Assembly (NCBI RefSeq): GCF_009711165.2
Contig: NZ_WMID02000006.1
Coordinates: forward strand, 124,001 to 188,000
DNA from: Flavobacterium sp. MC2016-06
GTDB lineage: Bacteria > Bacteroidota > Bacteroidia > Flavobacteriales > Flavobacteriaceae
Length of the DNA stretch: 64,000 nt
Reading direction: 5' to 3'
Made by a program: the position numbers and the translations under genes. Of this stretch, positions 27,450-37,720 are shown one piece after another (within the stretch, counting starts at the first letter, position 1; each line of letters opens with the position of its first letter). The notes beneath the pieces were generated by a model, which saw only the letters and a program-made list of their open reading frames with translations, ran no database searches and had not been told where the DNA came from.

Positions 27450-28139
27450 TTAAAGATTTAATACAAAATCATTAAGTAATTTTTCTTCGTATTTTTCTTT
27501 GTTGAAAGTATAGAGGTACGATCCTTTTCGAGAAGACTGCATGTCTTTTTCGTCTAATTTATTTAGAATTTCCAAAGAATTAATTTTACTGATAAAGTTT
27601 CGTTTGTCTAATTCTTTACTTAAAATGGCTTCGTATAATTCTAATAATTGGCGCATTGTAAATTTTTCTGGCAGTAATTCAAAACCAATTGGTTTTATAG
27701 AAGTTCTATAACGGAGTCTTCTTACCGCATGATGCACCATTTCGTTATGGTCAAAAATTAATTTGGGCATATCATTAATACTGAACCATTCTGCGTGATA
27801 GTTTTGTATCATTTCGGCATTATGATTCTCAATATTAATTAAAGCATAATACGATACCGAAATAGTTCTTTCTACAGGATCACGATCAATATCACTGTAA
27901 GCATATAACTGCTCCATGTAAATATCGTTTAAACCAGTATAGGTATTTAAAATTCTAATAGCAGCATTGTCTAGTACTTCATCACGTTTTAAAAAACCTC
28001 CAATCAAAGACCATTTTCCCTTTTCAGGTTCAAAGTCCCTTTTGATTAAAAGTATTTTTAATCCTTGGTGGTCGAATCCAAAAATGATGCAATCTACTGC
28101 CAATAGCGCTTTATCAGCAGAGCTATAACTGTTTAGCAT
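27450..28139 (-). CDS. araR: AraR-type regulator of the NrtR (Nudix-related) family
   Basis: 229 aa. The N-terminal Nudix-like domain (about 10-145) has GGFLKRDEVLDNAAIRILNTYTGL where a Nudix box should be, but the catalytic REUXEE core reads RILNTY, so hydrolysis is probably lost and the fold serves as a sensor. The C-terminal region (about 150-229) is a winged helix. In Bacteroides thetaiotaomicron the NrtR-family AraR represses arabinose genes and is released by L-arabinose. Its position beside an arabinan locus and an operator 53-73 nt upstream of its own start support the same role and autoregulation. Confidence 0.82.
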   Translation of the reverse strand: MLNSYSSADKALLAVDCIIFGFDHQGLKILLIKRDFEPEKGKWSLIGGFLKRDEVLDNAAIRILNTYTGLNDIYMEQLYAYSDIDRDPVERTISVSYYALINIENHNAEMIQNYHAEWFSINDMPKLIFDHNEMVHHAVRRLRYRTSIKPIGFELLPEKFTMRQLLELYEAILSKELDKRNFISKINSLEILNKLDEKDMQSSRKGSYLYTFNKEKYEEKLLNDFVLNL

Positions 28140-28191
28140 ATTCTGTTTTTTGATGTAAATATATAAACTTCCACATTCGTTTCATAATTTA

Positions 28192-28212
28192 TTAATGTTG
28201 TTTTTACACTTA
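28192..28212. promoter_or_regulatory. AraR-type operator 1 (upstream of araR)
   Basis: TTAATGT-N7-ACACTTA, one of six copies of the motif in the window. It lies 53-73 nt upstream of the araR start codon, suited to autoregulation. Confidence 0.6.
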
Positions 28213-28478
28213 AAACGAATAACTATCCAAAAATAGAGTTAAAAAAATGAGTTTTTACATAAAAATAACATACAATTTTTGTTTTTATGATTTTTTTAAG
28301 ATGAAAACAGGATAGTTACAGGATGGTTTTTTGAAAAAAGTTGTAATAGATTATGAAAATCTGACATCAAAAATAGGGTTTTATTTACAAAATAAACACA
28401 TTTATGTTTCCGAAATCGATGTAAAACAGCTTTTTTATTAACAAACAATTTTTTGATTAAAAAGAGGCTTTTTGATTA

Positions 28479-28499
28479 AAAGTGTAGTTTTTACACAAA
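28479..28499. promoter_or_regulatory. AraR-type operator 2 (araR-susC gap)
   Basis: AAAGTGT-N7-ACACAAA, matching the AGTGT-N7-ACAC core with a variant right flank. It lies in the 560-nt gap between araR and susC, which holds no gene. Three copies of the motif are spaced about 66-100 bp apart before susC. Confidence 0.5.
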
Positions 28500-28544
28500 T
28501 AACTCGTAAAAAAAGCCATTTTTTTTGTAAAAACCATCAAATTT

Positions 28545-28565
28545 TAAATGTTGTTATTACACTTA
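28545..28565. promoter_or_regulatory. AraR-type operator 3 (araR-susC gap)
   Basis: TAAATGT-N7-ACACTTA, the second of three copies upstream of susC; it lies about 80 bp before the copy at the promoter. Confidence 0.6.
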
Positions 28566-28633
28566 ATTTACGATATGCGTTTTTTTTCAAGCCTTTTTTT
28601 GTGATATTAATTTGTTTATGAGGTTTTTTTTTA

Positions 28634-28664
28634 GTTAAATTTACAAATGTAGAATTAACACTTA
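28634..28664 (+). promoter_or_regulatory. susC promoter region with AraR-type operator 4
   Basis: TAAATTTA near 28636 resembles a -7 box, preceded by a T-run ending TTTTG near 28611. Overlapping its downstream edge is the operator CAAATGT-N7-ACACTTA ending at 28664, followed by a 35-nt leader to the susC ATG. The layout matches that upstream of the transaldolase gene. Confidence 0.55.
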
Positions 28665-28699
28665 TAATTATACACTAACTAACTTAAACAAACCACAGT

Positions 28700-31600
28700 A
28701 TGACAAACCAACGATTATTTTTTTATTGCAATTTTTTATTGCCAAAAAAAGAATGGCTTATAGCATTAGTAATGCTATTATTTTCTGTTAATGAAATGTC
28801 GGCTCAAGACAAAGTAATTAGCGGAGTTGTTACTTCGGCACAAGACAATCTGCCGCTGCCGGGAGTAAACGTTATGATAAAAGGAACCAAAACTGTTTCT
28901 ACAACAGGTTTTGACGGAGAGTATTCTATTAAAGCATCACCAAACGATGTTTTAGTTTTTTCATTTATAGGATTTCAGATTAAAGAAGCAGCGGTAGGAA
29001 CTCAATCTAAAATAACAATCGCTTTAAGTGAAGATACTAATAAACTTAATGAAGTAGTAGTAGTAGGATATGGAACACAAAAGAAATCAGATCTTACAGG
29101 TTCTATTAGTGTTGTTGATATGGAATCTGCTAAAAAAACAGTTACTTATGATCCTGCAAAAATGCTTCAAGGGCAGGTTGCAGGTGTAACAGTACAATCT
29201 TCTGGAGAACCAGGAGGTTTTGTAAACGTAAAAATTAGAGGTATAAATTCATTTACAAACAACAATCCTCTTTTTGTTATTGACGGAATGATCGTAGACA
29301 ATCCTAACGATTTTGCACCAGGAGATATCGAGTCAATGCAAGTTTTAAAAGACGCATCTTCGGCCGCTATTTATGGTGTTCAAGGAGCTAATGGAGTTGT
29401 AATTATTACGACTAAAAAAGGTAAAAGCGGTAAATTAGACATTAAATTCAAATCTATTGTTGGTCTTCAAAATGTGGCTAAAAAATGGAATCTAACAGAT
29501 AGAGAAGGATATCAAAAAATTACTACTGCCGCAGAATTAAACGCGGGCTTAACTGTAGCTCCAGGGAATGACCCGACTAGTCCTTCTTATATTAATAATG
29601 TAAATACAGATTGGCAGAAAGAAGCCTTTCAAACAGGAGTTATTCAAAACCAATCGCTTACAATGAATGGTGGAGCAGAGAATTTAGGATATAATTTGAA
29701 TGTAGATTACTTTAAAAATACAAGTTATTTAAACTCTCCTCAAGACTACGAGAGAATGTCTACTAATTTGAATTTATTTGGTAAAAAAGGAAAATTTAAA
29801 TACGGTGCAAAAATTGGATTTACACAATCTGACAAAGAAAACTTTAACGAATACAATGCTGGAGAATCTGCAATTGTTGATTTATTAGGTGCAATTCCAA
29901 CCATGAAAGTGTACGATCCAAATAGACTTGGAGGTTACGGAGGAACAGACAATTTAACGCAGAGAGCAATCTCAATGAACCTTATAGGATACAATAATTT
30001 ATTGACTAATAACGGAAAAAGAAACCGTTTTATTGGTGATATCTGGGGAGAACTAGAAATCGTAAAAGGTTTAAAATATAAATTGGACGCGAGTTTTGAT
30101 AGATTAGATTTTCAAAACAGAAAATTTATTCCACCAAGTGATTTAGGATGGTATTATATTACTACAAATGATGAAGCTTCTTTAGATGTATCAACAGGAA
30201 GTCAGTCTAGAACTTTCTTAAACAATTTATTGACGTATGAAATCACGCTTGGTAAACATAAAATTGATGCTTTAGCAGGATGGATTCAAGAAAGAAAAGA
30301 TTACTACAATCACTGGTCTAGAGGTGTAGGATATACGCCGGGAGAAATCAGCCAGATTCAATATGCTGATGCTACAAGTGCAGGAGAAAACAAAAACACG
30401 GTTGCTAACATTTCGTACTTAAGCAGATTAAATTATTCTTATGATGATCGTTATTTTGTTACAGGAAACTTTAGACAAGATAAAACATCACTTTTCAGCG
30501 AACAAAACAATACAGGTAATTTCTACTCTTTTTCTGGAGCTTGGAAATTGAGCAACGAACATTTTTTAAAATTACCAGATTGGTTTAATACTATTAAATT
30601 TAGAGGAGGTTACGGTATTTTAGGTAACAATACAATTGGTGTATACGCTTATTCTCCAACAATCAATTCTTTTGCGGGATATGATTTTAATAATGCATTG
30701 GCACCAGGAACTACAGTTGTAAGTGCAATTGATCCAAATGTGCATTGGGAAGAAACTAAGACTTCTAACGTTGCGGTAGAATTAGGATTTTTTGATAATG
30801 ATTTGCAGGTTACAGCAGAGTATTATCAAAAAAAATCAACAGATCTTTTAATTGGTGTTCCATTACCATATTCAACCGGAGCATTTCCAGCAAGTATTAC
30901 AACAAATGCAGGAGCAGTTAAAAACAGTGGTTTAGAGTTTTCTGCAACATATAATAACAATCACCATAAATTTAAATATACTATTTCTGGAAATGTAGGA
31001 ACTTTAAAAAATGAGGTTCTACAAATTGGTCTTAACGGAAATCCTATTTATGGAGCAGCTTCAAAAACGGAAGTAGGTAGATCTATTGGTGAAATTTATG
31101 CGTATCAAACGGCAGGAATTTTTCAAAATGCAGCAGATTTAGCGGCGTCGCCAACTCAAACCAATGCAGGAGTTGGAGATGTTAAATTTAAAGACGTTAA
31201 CGGAGACGGTCAGATTACAGATGCTGATAGAACATACCAAGGCGTTACTATTCCAAAATACAGCTACGGATTTAATTTTAGTGCAAACTATAAAAACTTC
31301 GACTTCTCAATGTTTTGGCAAGGGAGCGGTGGTAACAAAGTATTTAACGGATTGTATCGTAACTTAATGGCTGGACAATATGGAAACAGCAGTGTTGACG
31401 AATTAAATTTCTGGACACCAACAAATACAAATACAGACGTTCCACGTCCGATTATTGGAGATCCAAACGCAAACGCAAGAGATTCGAACAGATTTATTGA
31501 AAGCGGCGATTACATTAAGCTGCAGACCATGGAAATAGGATACAATATTCCAGTTCCTAAAGACCTATTTATTCAAAAAGCTAAGGTATATATTAACGGT

Positions 31601-31741
31601 CAAAACTTATTGATTATTAGTAAATACAGAGGTTACGACCCTGATTTTAACTACAACGATGGATTATTTTCTAGAGGATATGACGCTGGATCTTTTCCAA
31701 ACCCAAGAACAATTTCTTTGGGTGTTGAAGTGAACTTTTAA
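28700..31741 (+). CDS. susC: SusC-family TonB-dependent outer-membrane receptor (arabinan)
   Basis: 1013 aa. After the signal sequence (about 1-36, ending MSAQ) there is a carboxypeptidase-D-like regulatory domain (KVISGVVTSAQDNLPLPGVNVMIKGT...), the TonB box/plug region (NEVVVVGYGTQKKSDLTGSISVV, about 112-135) with the SusC-specific PLFVIDGMIV and KDASSAAIYGVQGANGVVIITTKKG segments, and a beta-barrel ending in NPRTISLGVEVNF with the terminal aromatic. It would import arabino-oligosaccharides across the outer membrane using TonB energy, with SusD as lid. First gene of the polysaccharide utilisation locus, behind three operators. Confidence 0.93.
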   Translation: MTNQRLFFYCNFLLPKKEWLIALVMLLFSVNEMSAQDKVISGVVTSAQDNLPLPGVNVMIKGTKTVSTTGFDGEYSIKASPNDVLVFSFIGFQIKEAAVGTQSKITIALSEDTNKLNEVVVVGYGTQKKSDLTGSISVVDMESAKKTVTYDPAKMLQGQVAGVTVQSSGEPGGFVNVKIRGINSFTNNNPLFVIDGMIVDNPNDFAPGDIESMQVLKDASSAAIYGVQGANGVVIITTKKGKSGKLDIKFKSIVGLQNVAKKWNLTDREGYQKITTAAELNAGLTVAPGNDPTSPSYINNVNTDWQKEAFQTGVIQNQSLTMNGGAENLGYNLNVDYFKNTSYLNSPQDYERMSTNLNLFGKKGKFKYGAKIGFTQSDKENFNEYNAGESAIVDLLGAIPTMKVYDPNRLGGYGGTDNLTQRAISMNLIGYNNLLTNNGKRNRFIGDIWGELEIVKGLKYKLDASFDRLDFQNRKFIPPSDLGWYYITTNDEASLDVSTGSQSRTFLNNLLTYEITLGKHKIDALAGWIQERKDYYNHWSRGVGYTPGEISQIQYADATSAGENKNTVANISYLSRLNYSYDDRYFVTGNFRQDKTSLFSEQNNTGNFYSFSGAWKLSNEHFLKLPDWFNTIKFRGGYGILGNNTIGVYAYSPTINSFAGYDFNNALAPGTTVVSAIDPNVHWEETKTSNVAVELGFFDNDLQVTAEYYQKKSTDLLIGVPLPYSTGAFPASITTNAGAVKNSGLEFSATYNNNHHKFKYTISGNVGTLKNEVLQIGLNGNPIYGAASKTEVGRSIGEIYAYQTAGIFQNAADLAASPTQTNAGVGDVKFKDVNGDGQITDADRTYQGVTIPKYSYGFNFSANYKNFDFSMFWQGSGGNKVFNGLYRNLMAGQYGNSSVDELNFWTPTNTNTDVPRPIIGDPNANARDSNRFIESGDYIKLQTMEIGYNIPVPKDLFIQKAKVYINGQNLLIISKYRGYDPDFNYNDGLFSRGYDAGSFPNPRTISLGVEVNF

Positions 31742-31770
31742 AATTAGCTAATCAATTAAAACGAATTAAA

Positions 31771-33333
31771 ATGAAATATAAAATATTTAATTATATAACA
31801 GTTTTCTTTTCACTAGCAGTTGTAACAACAAGCTGTGTTGAAAATGAAGATTTGCTTCAAGTTGATCCAAATGTTGAAACAGCGGGTTCATTTTGGAAAA
31901 CAGATCAAGACGCAATAGAAGGTGTAAATGCAGCTTACGGAAGTTTATTAACAGATGGTACTTACATGCGTAGTACACCATTATTATTAGACGCAAGATC
32001 AGACGATGCTCGTACCAACAGCCCTTGGGGATCTATGTATAATGCGGGTAGATTTAACTCAAATGTAGCAGATCCGTCTATTTACGGATGGGCTTATGAA
32101 ACGTATTATCAAGGTATTTATCGCGCAAATCAAGTTTTAGCTAATGTGCCAGCTATCGAAATGACAGATGCGGCGCTTAAAAATAGAATTTTAGGACAGG
32201 CTTATTTCTTAAGAGGTTTATTTTTATTTCATGCCGTAAACATGTTTAAAAATGTACCGTTACCAACAGAAATTGCGGTATACTATCCACAAAAAACAAA
32301 TGACGAAGGCTGGGCTCAAGTTATTGCAGATTTTAAAGCTGCTGCCGAATTATTACCAACTTCTTATGATGGTATTTCAGGTTTAGATGCAGGACAAAAA
32401 GGACGTGCTACAAAAGGTGCTGCTTTAGGATACCTAGGAAAAGCCTATTTGTTTACCAAAGATTTTGCAAATGCTAAAACCACTTTTAAACAAGTTATAG
32501 ATTTAGGAGTTTATTCTTTAGTATCCAATTACAGAGACAACTTTACAACAACTAATGAAAACAACTCAGAATCTCTTTTTGAAGTACAATTTAGCAGAGA
32601 TGCTGGCGGTGTAGATTTAGGCTGGGGCGGTGCTCCTGCTTCAGGCTGGGGGAAAACATCGGCACGTGCGATTACATACGCACCAAGAGCTTTTGGATGG
32701 ACAGACGTGCAGCCTTCTTGGGCATTGTTTAACGAATTTCATGATGAGAAAACAAAAACGGGAGATCTTGACCCACGTTTAGATGCTACTATTTTTTACA
32801 ACAAACCAGGCGGCATGCAATTGTATGGTAAAGATTTTGCCATTTTTTATGCCGCAAGTCCAGCAGATTTAAGCGATATCTTTTGTAGAAAATACCAAAA
32901 TTCTGACGGACAATTTGCAGATGAATACGATTGGCGTTCTGGTATCAACGAGCGTTTGTTACGTTATGCAGATATTCTTTTAATGTATGCAGAATGCTTA
33001 AACGAAACAGGAGATACACCGGGAGCTTACACTTATATTCAAATGGTAAGAGACAGAGTGGGCATGCCAAATTTAGCAACTGCAAAACCAGGATTAAGTC
33101 AAACTGCAATGAGAGAACAAATTGGTCATGAAAGATTTTTAGAGTTCCCTCTGGAAGGACACCGTTTTGATGATATTCGTCGTTGGGGATGGCTTCAAGA
33201 TGCAACAAAATTAGCATGGTTAAAATCTAGAGACGCAGAATTTAATTCGTATGCGCCGGGAAGAGAATATTATCCAATTCCGCAATTAGAAATGGATAAT
33301 AATCCAGGAACCATTCAAAATGACAGTTATTAA
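31771..33333 (+). CDS. susD: SusD-family surface glycan-binding lipoprotein
   Basis: 520 aa. Lipobox TTSC with Cys22 followed by VENED, whose acidic residues suit surface export. The helical tetratricopeptide-like scaffold of SusD/RagB is visible (YQGIYRANQVLANVPAIEM, LGQAYFLRGLFLFHAVNMF, KGAALGYLGKAYLFTKDFANAKTTF), and the C-terminal region has NERLLRYADILLMYAECLNE, FLEFPLEGHRFDDIRRWG and GREYYPIPQLEMDNNPG. It caps the SusC barrel and binds oligosaccharide. 29 nt after susC. Confidence 0.93.
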   Translation: MKYKIFNYITVFFSLAVVTTSCVENEDLLQVDPNVETAGSFWKTDQDAIEGVNAAYGSLLTDGTYMRSTPLLLDARSDDARTNSPWGSMYNAGRFNSNVADPSIYGWAYETYYQGIYRANQVLANVPAIEMTDAALKNRILGQAYFLRGLFLFHAVNMFKNVPLPTEIAVYYPQKTNDEGWAQVIADFKAAAELLPTSYDGISGLDAGQKGRATKGAALGYLGKAYLFTKDFANAKTTFKQVIDLGVYSLVSNYRDNFTTTNENNSESLFEVQFSRDAGGVDLGWGGAPASGWGKTSARAITYAPRAFGWTDVQPSWALFNEFHDEKTKTGDLDPRLDATIFYNKPGGMQLYGKDFAIFYAASPADLSDIFCRKYQNSDGQFADEYDWRSGINERLLRYADILLMYAECLNETGDTPGAYTYIQMVRDRVGMPNLATAKPGLSQTAMREQIGHERFLEFPLEGHRFDDIRRWGWLQDATKLAWLKSRDAEFNSYAPGREYYPIPQLEMDNNPGTIQNDSY

Positions 33334-33477
33334 TATTTTATTGAGTTAGTTATAATACCTAATATCATTTGGCAGGTTAAATATAAAATCTGCCATGTGG
33401 TATTTTAATATCTTAAAGAAGAAGTGAAATAGCAGAGGAGATTAATTATTTATAAACAATACTAAAATTATATCACA

Positions 33478-34485
33478 ATGAAAACAATAACAAGTTTGGT
33501 TTTATTAGCAGTATTATTAGGAAGTTGTCAAAATGAAGATCCCATAGTTTCTTCCAATGAAGGAGCAAGTGCAGTAACTCAGAATTCAGAAATTAAAAAC
33601 AATACAACAGCAAAAACAGTTACAGGAACAGTTGCATCACACGATCCAAGTACAATAGTAAAAAGCGGTGTTAATTATTATGTTTTTACAACAGGAGATA
33701 ATATCCCAATGACGTATTCTACTAATTTAGTTAATTGGACATGGGGAACATCAGTTTTCACGTCAACACCAAGTTGGATAACAGGATACGTTCCCGGTTT
33801 TGTAAAAACATTTTGGGCTCCAGATGTAGCTTGGTTCAACAACCGCTGGAACATGTATTATTCGTGTTCAACATTTGGTTCATCCACATCGACAATTGGT
33901 TTAGTAACCACATCGGCAATTTCGCAAAGCGCAGGAACAACCTGGACCGATAGAGGTGTAGTTGTTTCTTCAACATCAGCGTCAGATGTAAATGCAATAG
34001 ATCCTTCAATTTTAGTAGACGGCGCAAATGTATATATGGCGTATGGTTCTTGGCATGCAGGAATTGGTGTTGTATCAATTAATGCCTCTACAGGAAAACC
34101 AAGCGGAACAAGAACAATAGTTGCTGGAGGAAACAGCGCTTCATGGGAAGCTCCTTGTTTAATAAAAGAAGGCAGTTATTACTATATGTTCGTTAACCGA
34201 GGTACTTGCTGTAACGGTGTAAACAGTACCTATTATATTGTAGTCGGACGTTCGACAAGTCCGTTTGGACCTTTTGTGGATAAAAACGGAACAGCATTAA
34301 CAAGTGGCGGCGGCACAACAGTTTTGGCAACGCAAGGAAACTATATCGGGCCAGGACATTTGTCTCGAATTGTTGGAACTCAAAAAGGATCGGTACATTA
34401 TTATGATGGAGCCGACAGCGGGAATCCAAAACTTGAAATTGTATATTTTACATGGTCATCAGGATGGCCTACATTATCTTATTAA
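33478..34485 (+). CDS. GH43 endo-1,5-alpha-L-arabinanase lipoprotein
   Basis: 335 aa. Lipobox LGSC (Cys17) followed by QNEDP, acidic residues consistent with surface display. A five-bladed beta-propeller with the GH43 triad: D56 (SHDPS), D175 (AIDPS) and E224 (WEAP). The FWAPDVAWFNNRWNMYYS and YGSWHAGIGV segments are typical of endo-arabinanases. It would cut linear 1,5-arabinan at the cell surface to feed SusC/SusD. First enzyme gene after susD. Confidence 0.87.
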   Translation: MKTITSLVLLAVLLGSCQNEDPIVSSNEGASAVTQNSEIKNNTTAKTVTGTVASHDPSTIVKSGVNYYVFTTGDNIPMTYSTNLVNWTWGTSVFTSTPSWITGYVPGFVKTFWAPDVAWFNNRWNMYYSCSTFGSSTSTIGLVTTSAISQSAGTTWTDRGVVVSSTSASDVNAIDPSILVDGANVYMAYGSWHAGIGVVSINASTGKPSGTRTIVAGGNSASWEAPCLIKEGSYYYMFVNRGTCCNGVNSTYYIVVGRSTSPFGPFVDKNGTALTSGGGTTVLATQGNYIGPGHLSRIVGTQKGSVHYYDGADSGNPKLEIVYFTWSSGWPTLSY

Positions 34486-34497
34486 AAATTAAAATTT

Positions 34498-34523
34498 AGA
34501 GGAAAGCCTTAAAACTTTCCTCT
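34498..34523 (+). terminator. Hairpin between the GH43 and GH51 genes
   Basis: AGAGGAAAG and CTTTCCTCT form a 9-bp stem around an 8-nt loop with a short T-run after it. It may be an attenuating or processing hairpin within the operon, not a full stop. Confidence 0.5.
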
Positions 34524-34540
34524 TTATAACATAAACCACT

Positions 34541-36088
34541 ATGAAAAAAGCACTTATAATTACCTTTCTTTTTACCCTTTGTAATCAGGTTACTTTCGCA
34601 CAAAATCAAACTACAGTAGTTGCTATAAAAAACACTGCAGACGCTCCAACGATCAATAAAAACATCTACGGACATTTTGCTGAGCATTTAGGACGCTGTA
34701 TTTATGGAGGATTTTTTGTTGGAGACACCTCAAAAATACCAAACACAAAAGGAGTTAGAAATGATATTGTTAAGGCTTTAAAAGAGTTAAAAATTCCAAA
34801 TTTAAGATGGCCGGGAGGTTGTTTTGCAGATACGTATCACTGGAAAGACGGTATTGGTCCTCAAGAACAAAGACCAACTATTGTAAACAAATGGTGGGGC
34901 GGTGTAACAGAAGACAACAGCTTCGGGACACATGACTTCTTAAACATGTGCGAATTACTTGGAGCAGAACCGTATTTGTCTGGAAACGTAGGAAGCGGAT
35001 CTGTTCAGGAATTGGCAGACTGGGTTCAGTACACCAACTTTAGCGGTAAAAGTCCGATGAGTGATCTTCGTAAAAAAAATGGAAGAACAGAACCTTGGAA
35101 AGTTAAATTCTGGGGAATTGGAAATGAAGCTTGGGGTTGCGGTGGTAATATGACAGCAGAATATTATGCTAATGAATATCGTAAATACGCCACTTTTATG
35201 TCTGATTGGGAAAATACAGGTGGTATCACTCGTATTGCATCTGGATCAAACAGCGCCGATTATAATTGGACAGAAGTTTTAATGAAAAATATTCCAATCA
35301 ATATGCTGGGCGGACTCGGTGTTCACCATTATGCCGTTATCGATTGGGCTAAAAAAGGAGACGACAGAGATTTTTCTGAAGAAGGTTATTTCAAAACCAT
35401 GCAGTCTGCTCTAAAAATGGAAGAATTGGTTACCAAACATGCAGCGATCATGGACAAATATGATCCTGAGAAAAAAGTAGCGATGATTGTTGACGAATGG
35501 GGAGGCTGGTATGAAGTAGAAAAAGGAACAAATCCAGGTTTCTTATATCAACAAAACACAATGAGAGATGCAGTTTTAGCAGGAGCAACATTAAATATTT
35601 TCAATAACCATGCAGACCGAGTTCGTATGGCAAACTTAGCACAATGTGTAAACGTTTTGCAAGCTGTAATTTTAACCGATAAAGCAAAAATGGTTACCAC
35701 GCCAACGTATCATATAATGAAAATGTACAGTGTACATCAAGATGCTAAATTACTGCCAGTAAGTTTTACATCACCATTATATACGCTTAATGGAGAAACA
35801 CTTCCAGCAGTATCAGCATCAGCATCAAAAGATAAAAGTGGAGCAGTACATATTTCATTAGTAAATGTAGATGCAAAAAACAAAAACAAGATAGAAATAG
35901 ATATTAATGATCTAGGCGTTAAAAATTTCACAGCAACAGTTTTAACAGCGTCAAAATTACAAGATTACAATTCATTTGATACTCCGAACAAAATTGTACC
36001 AACAGTTTTTAAAGGATTTGAAAACAAAAAAGGAAAACTTGAAATTACAATTCCTCCTTTCTCAGTAGTTGTTTTAGAAGGAAAATAA
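34541..36088 (+). CDS. GH51 alpha-L-arabinofuranosidase
   Basis: 515 aa with a signal peptide (about 1-20, ending TFAQ). GH51 barrel plus C-terminal beta-sandwich. The acid/base is E196 in WGIGNEAWGCGG and the nucleophile is E319 in MIVDEWGGWYEV; NLRWPGGCFADTYHW is the conserved early barrel segment. It has the compact form typical of intracellular or periplasmic GH51 acting on arabino-oligosaccharides; the signal peptide places it in the periplasm. A second, longer GH51 is at 42304. Confidence 0.92.
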   Translation: MKKALIITFLFTLCNQVTFAQNQTTVVAIKNTADAPTINKNIYGHFAEHLGRCIYGGFFVGDTSKIPNTKGVRNDIVKALKELKIPNLRWPGGCFADTYHWKDGIGPQEQRPTIVNKWWGGVTEDNSFGTHDFLNMCELLGAEPYLSGNVGSGSVQELADWVQYTNFSGKSPMSDLRKKNGRTEPWKVKFWGIGNEAWGCGGNMTAEYYANEYRKYATFMSDWENTGGITRIASGSNSADYNWTEVLMKNIPINMLGGLGVHHYAVIDWAKKGDDRDFSEEGYFKTMQSALKMEELVTKHAAIMDKYDPEKKVAMIVDEWGGWYEVEKGTNPGFLYQQNTMRDAVLAGATLNIFNNHADRVRMANLAQCVNVLQAVILTDKAKMVTTPTYHIMKMYSVHQDAKLLPVSFTSPLYTLNGETLPAVSASASKDKSGAVHISLVNVDAKNKNKIEIDINDLGVKNFTATVLTASKLQDYNSFDTPNKIVPTVFKGFENKKGKLEITIPPFSVVVLEGK

Positions 36089-36100
36089 AAGATAAAAAAG

Positions 36101-37720
36101 ATGAAAAAATCAAATACGATTTTAAAAATAACATCCTATATCAGTTTCTGTTTGGCAGCGCTAACCGTTGTCAGCTGTTCGAGCGATGATCCAGCAAAAG
36201 AAACAACAGATCCTGTAGTGACACCGCCAGTTGTGGTAACGCCTACATTTGCGGGTCCAACTTATGCCGATAATTATACCGGAATCGCAAGCTGGGAAAG
36301 CAGAGCACAATGGAATTTAGCCAACGTACACGATCCAACGGTAGAGAAATCTGGAGACTATTATTATATGTACCAAACCGATGCTTCTTATGGAAATGCA
36401 ACAGACGGTCATGGGCATTTTTTCTACAGAAGATCAAAAGATTTAATCAATTGGGAATTCATGGGATCATCAATGACTCAGGCACCAGCTTGGGTAAAAG
36501 ATTCTTTAAACAATAAAAGAGCGAGAATGTCGCCAGCCTTACCTCCTATCGATAATCCAACGTATGGATATTGGGCGCCATGTGTGCGTAAAGTAGGAAA
36601 CAAATTTAGAATGTATTACAGCATTGTAGTAACCAACCCGATTATAGGTACAGATACCAATACTTCTTGGACAGAGCGTGCTTTTATTGGCTTGGCCGAA
36701 ACAGATGATTTGGCTTCAAACAATTGGGTAGACAAAGGAATGGTGGTTTGTTCTGAACCAGACGGTGTAAAAAGTTACGTTAGAAATGGAGGAAATGATT
36801 GGGATGCTTATTTTAAATTCAATGCCATCGATCCAAGTTTTATACAAACTCCAGAAGGAGATCAATATTTAATTTATGGTTCTTGGCATTCTGGAATTGC
36901 AGCGTTAAAATTAAATCCAGATACAGGAAAACCATATCAATTAAAAACAATTGACGATTATGGAGTACGAATTGCTGGGCGCGGTAATGTAAACACAAAC
37001 CGCTGGCAGGCACTCGAAGGACCAGAAATTATCTATAATGCAGACACACAGTATTATTATTTGTTTTTGGCTTATGACGAATTATCGGTGGCATACAATA
37101 CTCGTGTAGCGCGCTCAAAAAGCATTTTAGGCCCTTATGTTACCAACACCGGAATGAGTATTACTAACGGAGCAGAATGTTTCCCAATGTTAACGCATCC
37201 TTATGCCTTTAAAAATCATACAGGCTGGGTTGGTTTTTCACATTGTGGTATCTTTCAAGATCCGACATCAAAAAAATGGTATTATGCATCGCAGGCGCGT
37301 TTGCCAGAAGGAGTTGCCGGAATCAATGTATCAAATGCTGTTATGATGGGACATGTTCGCGGTATTCAATGGACAGAAGACGGCTGGCCTGCGGTAGAAC
37401 CAGAACGTTATGCCGGCGTACCAACAACAACTTTTACAGAAGCAAGCTTAATAGGAACTTGGGAACAAGTAACAATGAATTATCAATATAAAACCATACA
37501 AAAAGCAGTAACCATTTATCTAACTGCTGATAAAAAAGTGAGCGGTGATGTTACAGGAACTTGGTCGTACGACAGTACGCAAAAAGCAGTAACCATAAAC
37601 GGAGTAAAATGTAATGTAGTTGATGCTTGGGATTGGGAAACAGCAACACGAAAAGTAACCTTAAGTTACACCGGAATTAATAGTGCAGGATTACCAGTTT
37701 GGGGTAAAAAAGTCAATTAA
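36101..37720 (+). CDS. GH43 arabinanase lipoprotein with C-terminal beta-domain
   Basis: 539 aa. Lipobox VVSC (Cys26) followed by SSDDP, a strong surface-type acidic signal. The GH43 triad is D78 (VHDPT), D244 (AIDPS) and E306 (LEGPE). Residues about 445-539 form a separate beta-rich domain (LIGTWEQVTMNY, GTWSYDSTQKAVTI) like the C-terminal domain of the larger Bacteroides endo-arabinanases. Length and domains distinguish it from the simple GH43 genes at 33478 and 39118. It probably works outside on branched or long arabinan. Confidence 0.85.
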   Translation: MKKSNTILKITSYISFCLAALTVVSCSSDDPAKETTDPVVTPPVVVTPTFAGPTYADNYTGIASWESRAQWNLANVHDPTVEKSGDYYYMYQTDASYGNATDGHGHFFYRRSKDLINWEFMGSSMTQAPAWVKDSLNNKRARMSPALPPIDNPTYGYWAPCVRKVGNKFRMYYSIVVTNPIIGTDTNTSWTERAFIGLAETDDLASNNWVDKGMVVCSEPDGVKSYVRNGGNDWDAYFKFNAIDPSFIQTPEGDQYLIYGSWHSGIAALKLNPDTGKPYQLKTIDDYGVRIAGRGNVNTNRWQALEGPEIIYNADTQYYYLFLAYDELSVAYNTRVARSKSILGPYVTNTGMSITNGAECFPMLTHPYAFKNHTGWVGFSHCGIFQDPTSKKWYYASQARLPEGVAGINVSNAVMMGHVRGIQWTEDGWPAVEPERYAGVPTTTFTEASLIGTWEQVTMNYQYKTIQKAVTIYLTADKKVSGDVTGTWSYDSTQKAVTINGVKCNVVDAWDWETATRKVTLSYTGINSAGLPVWGKKVN

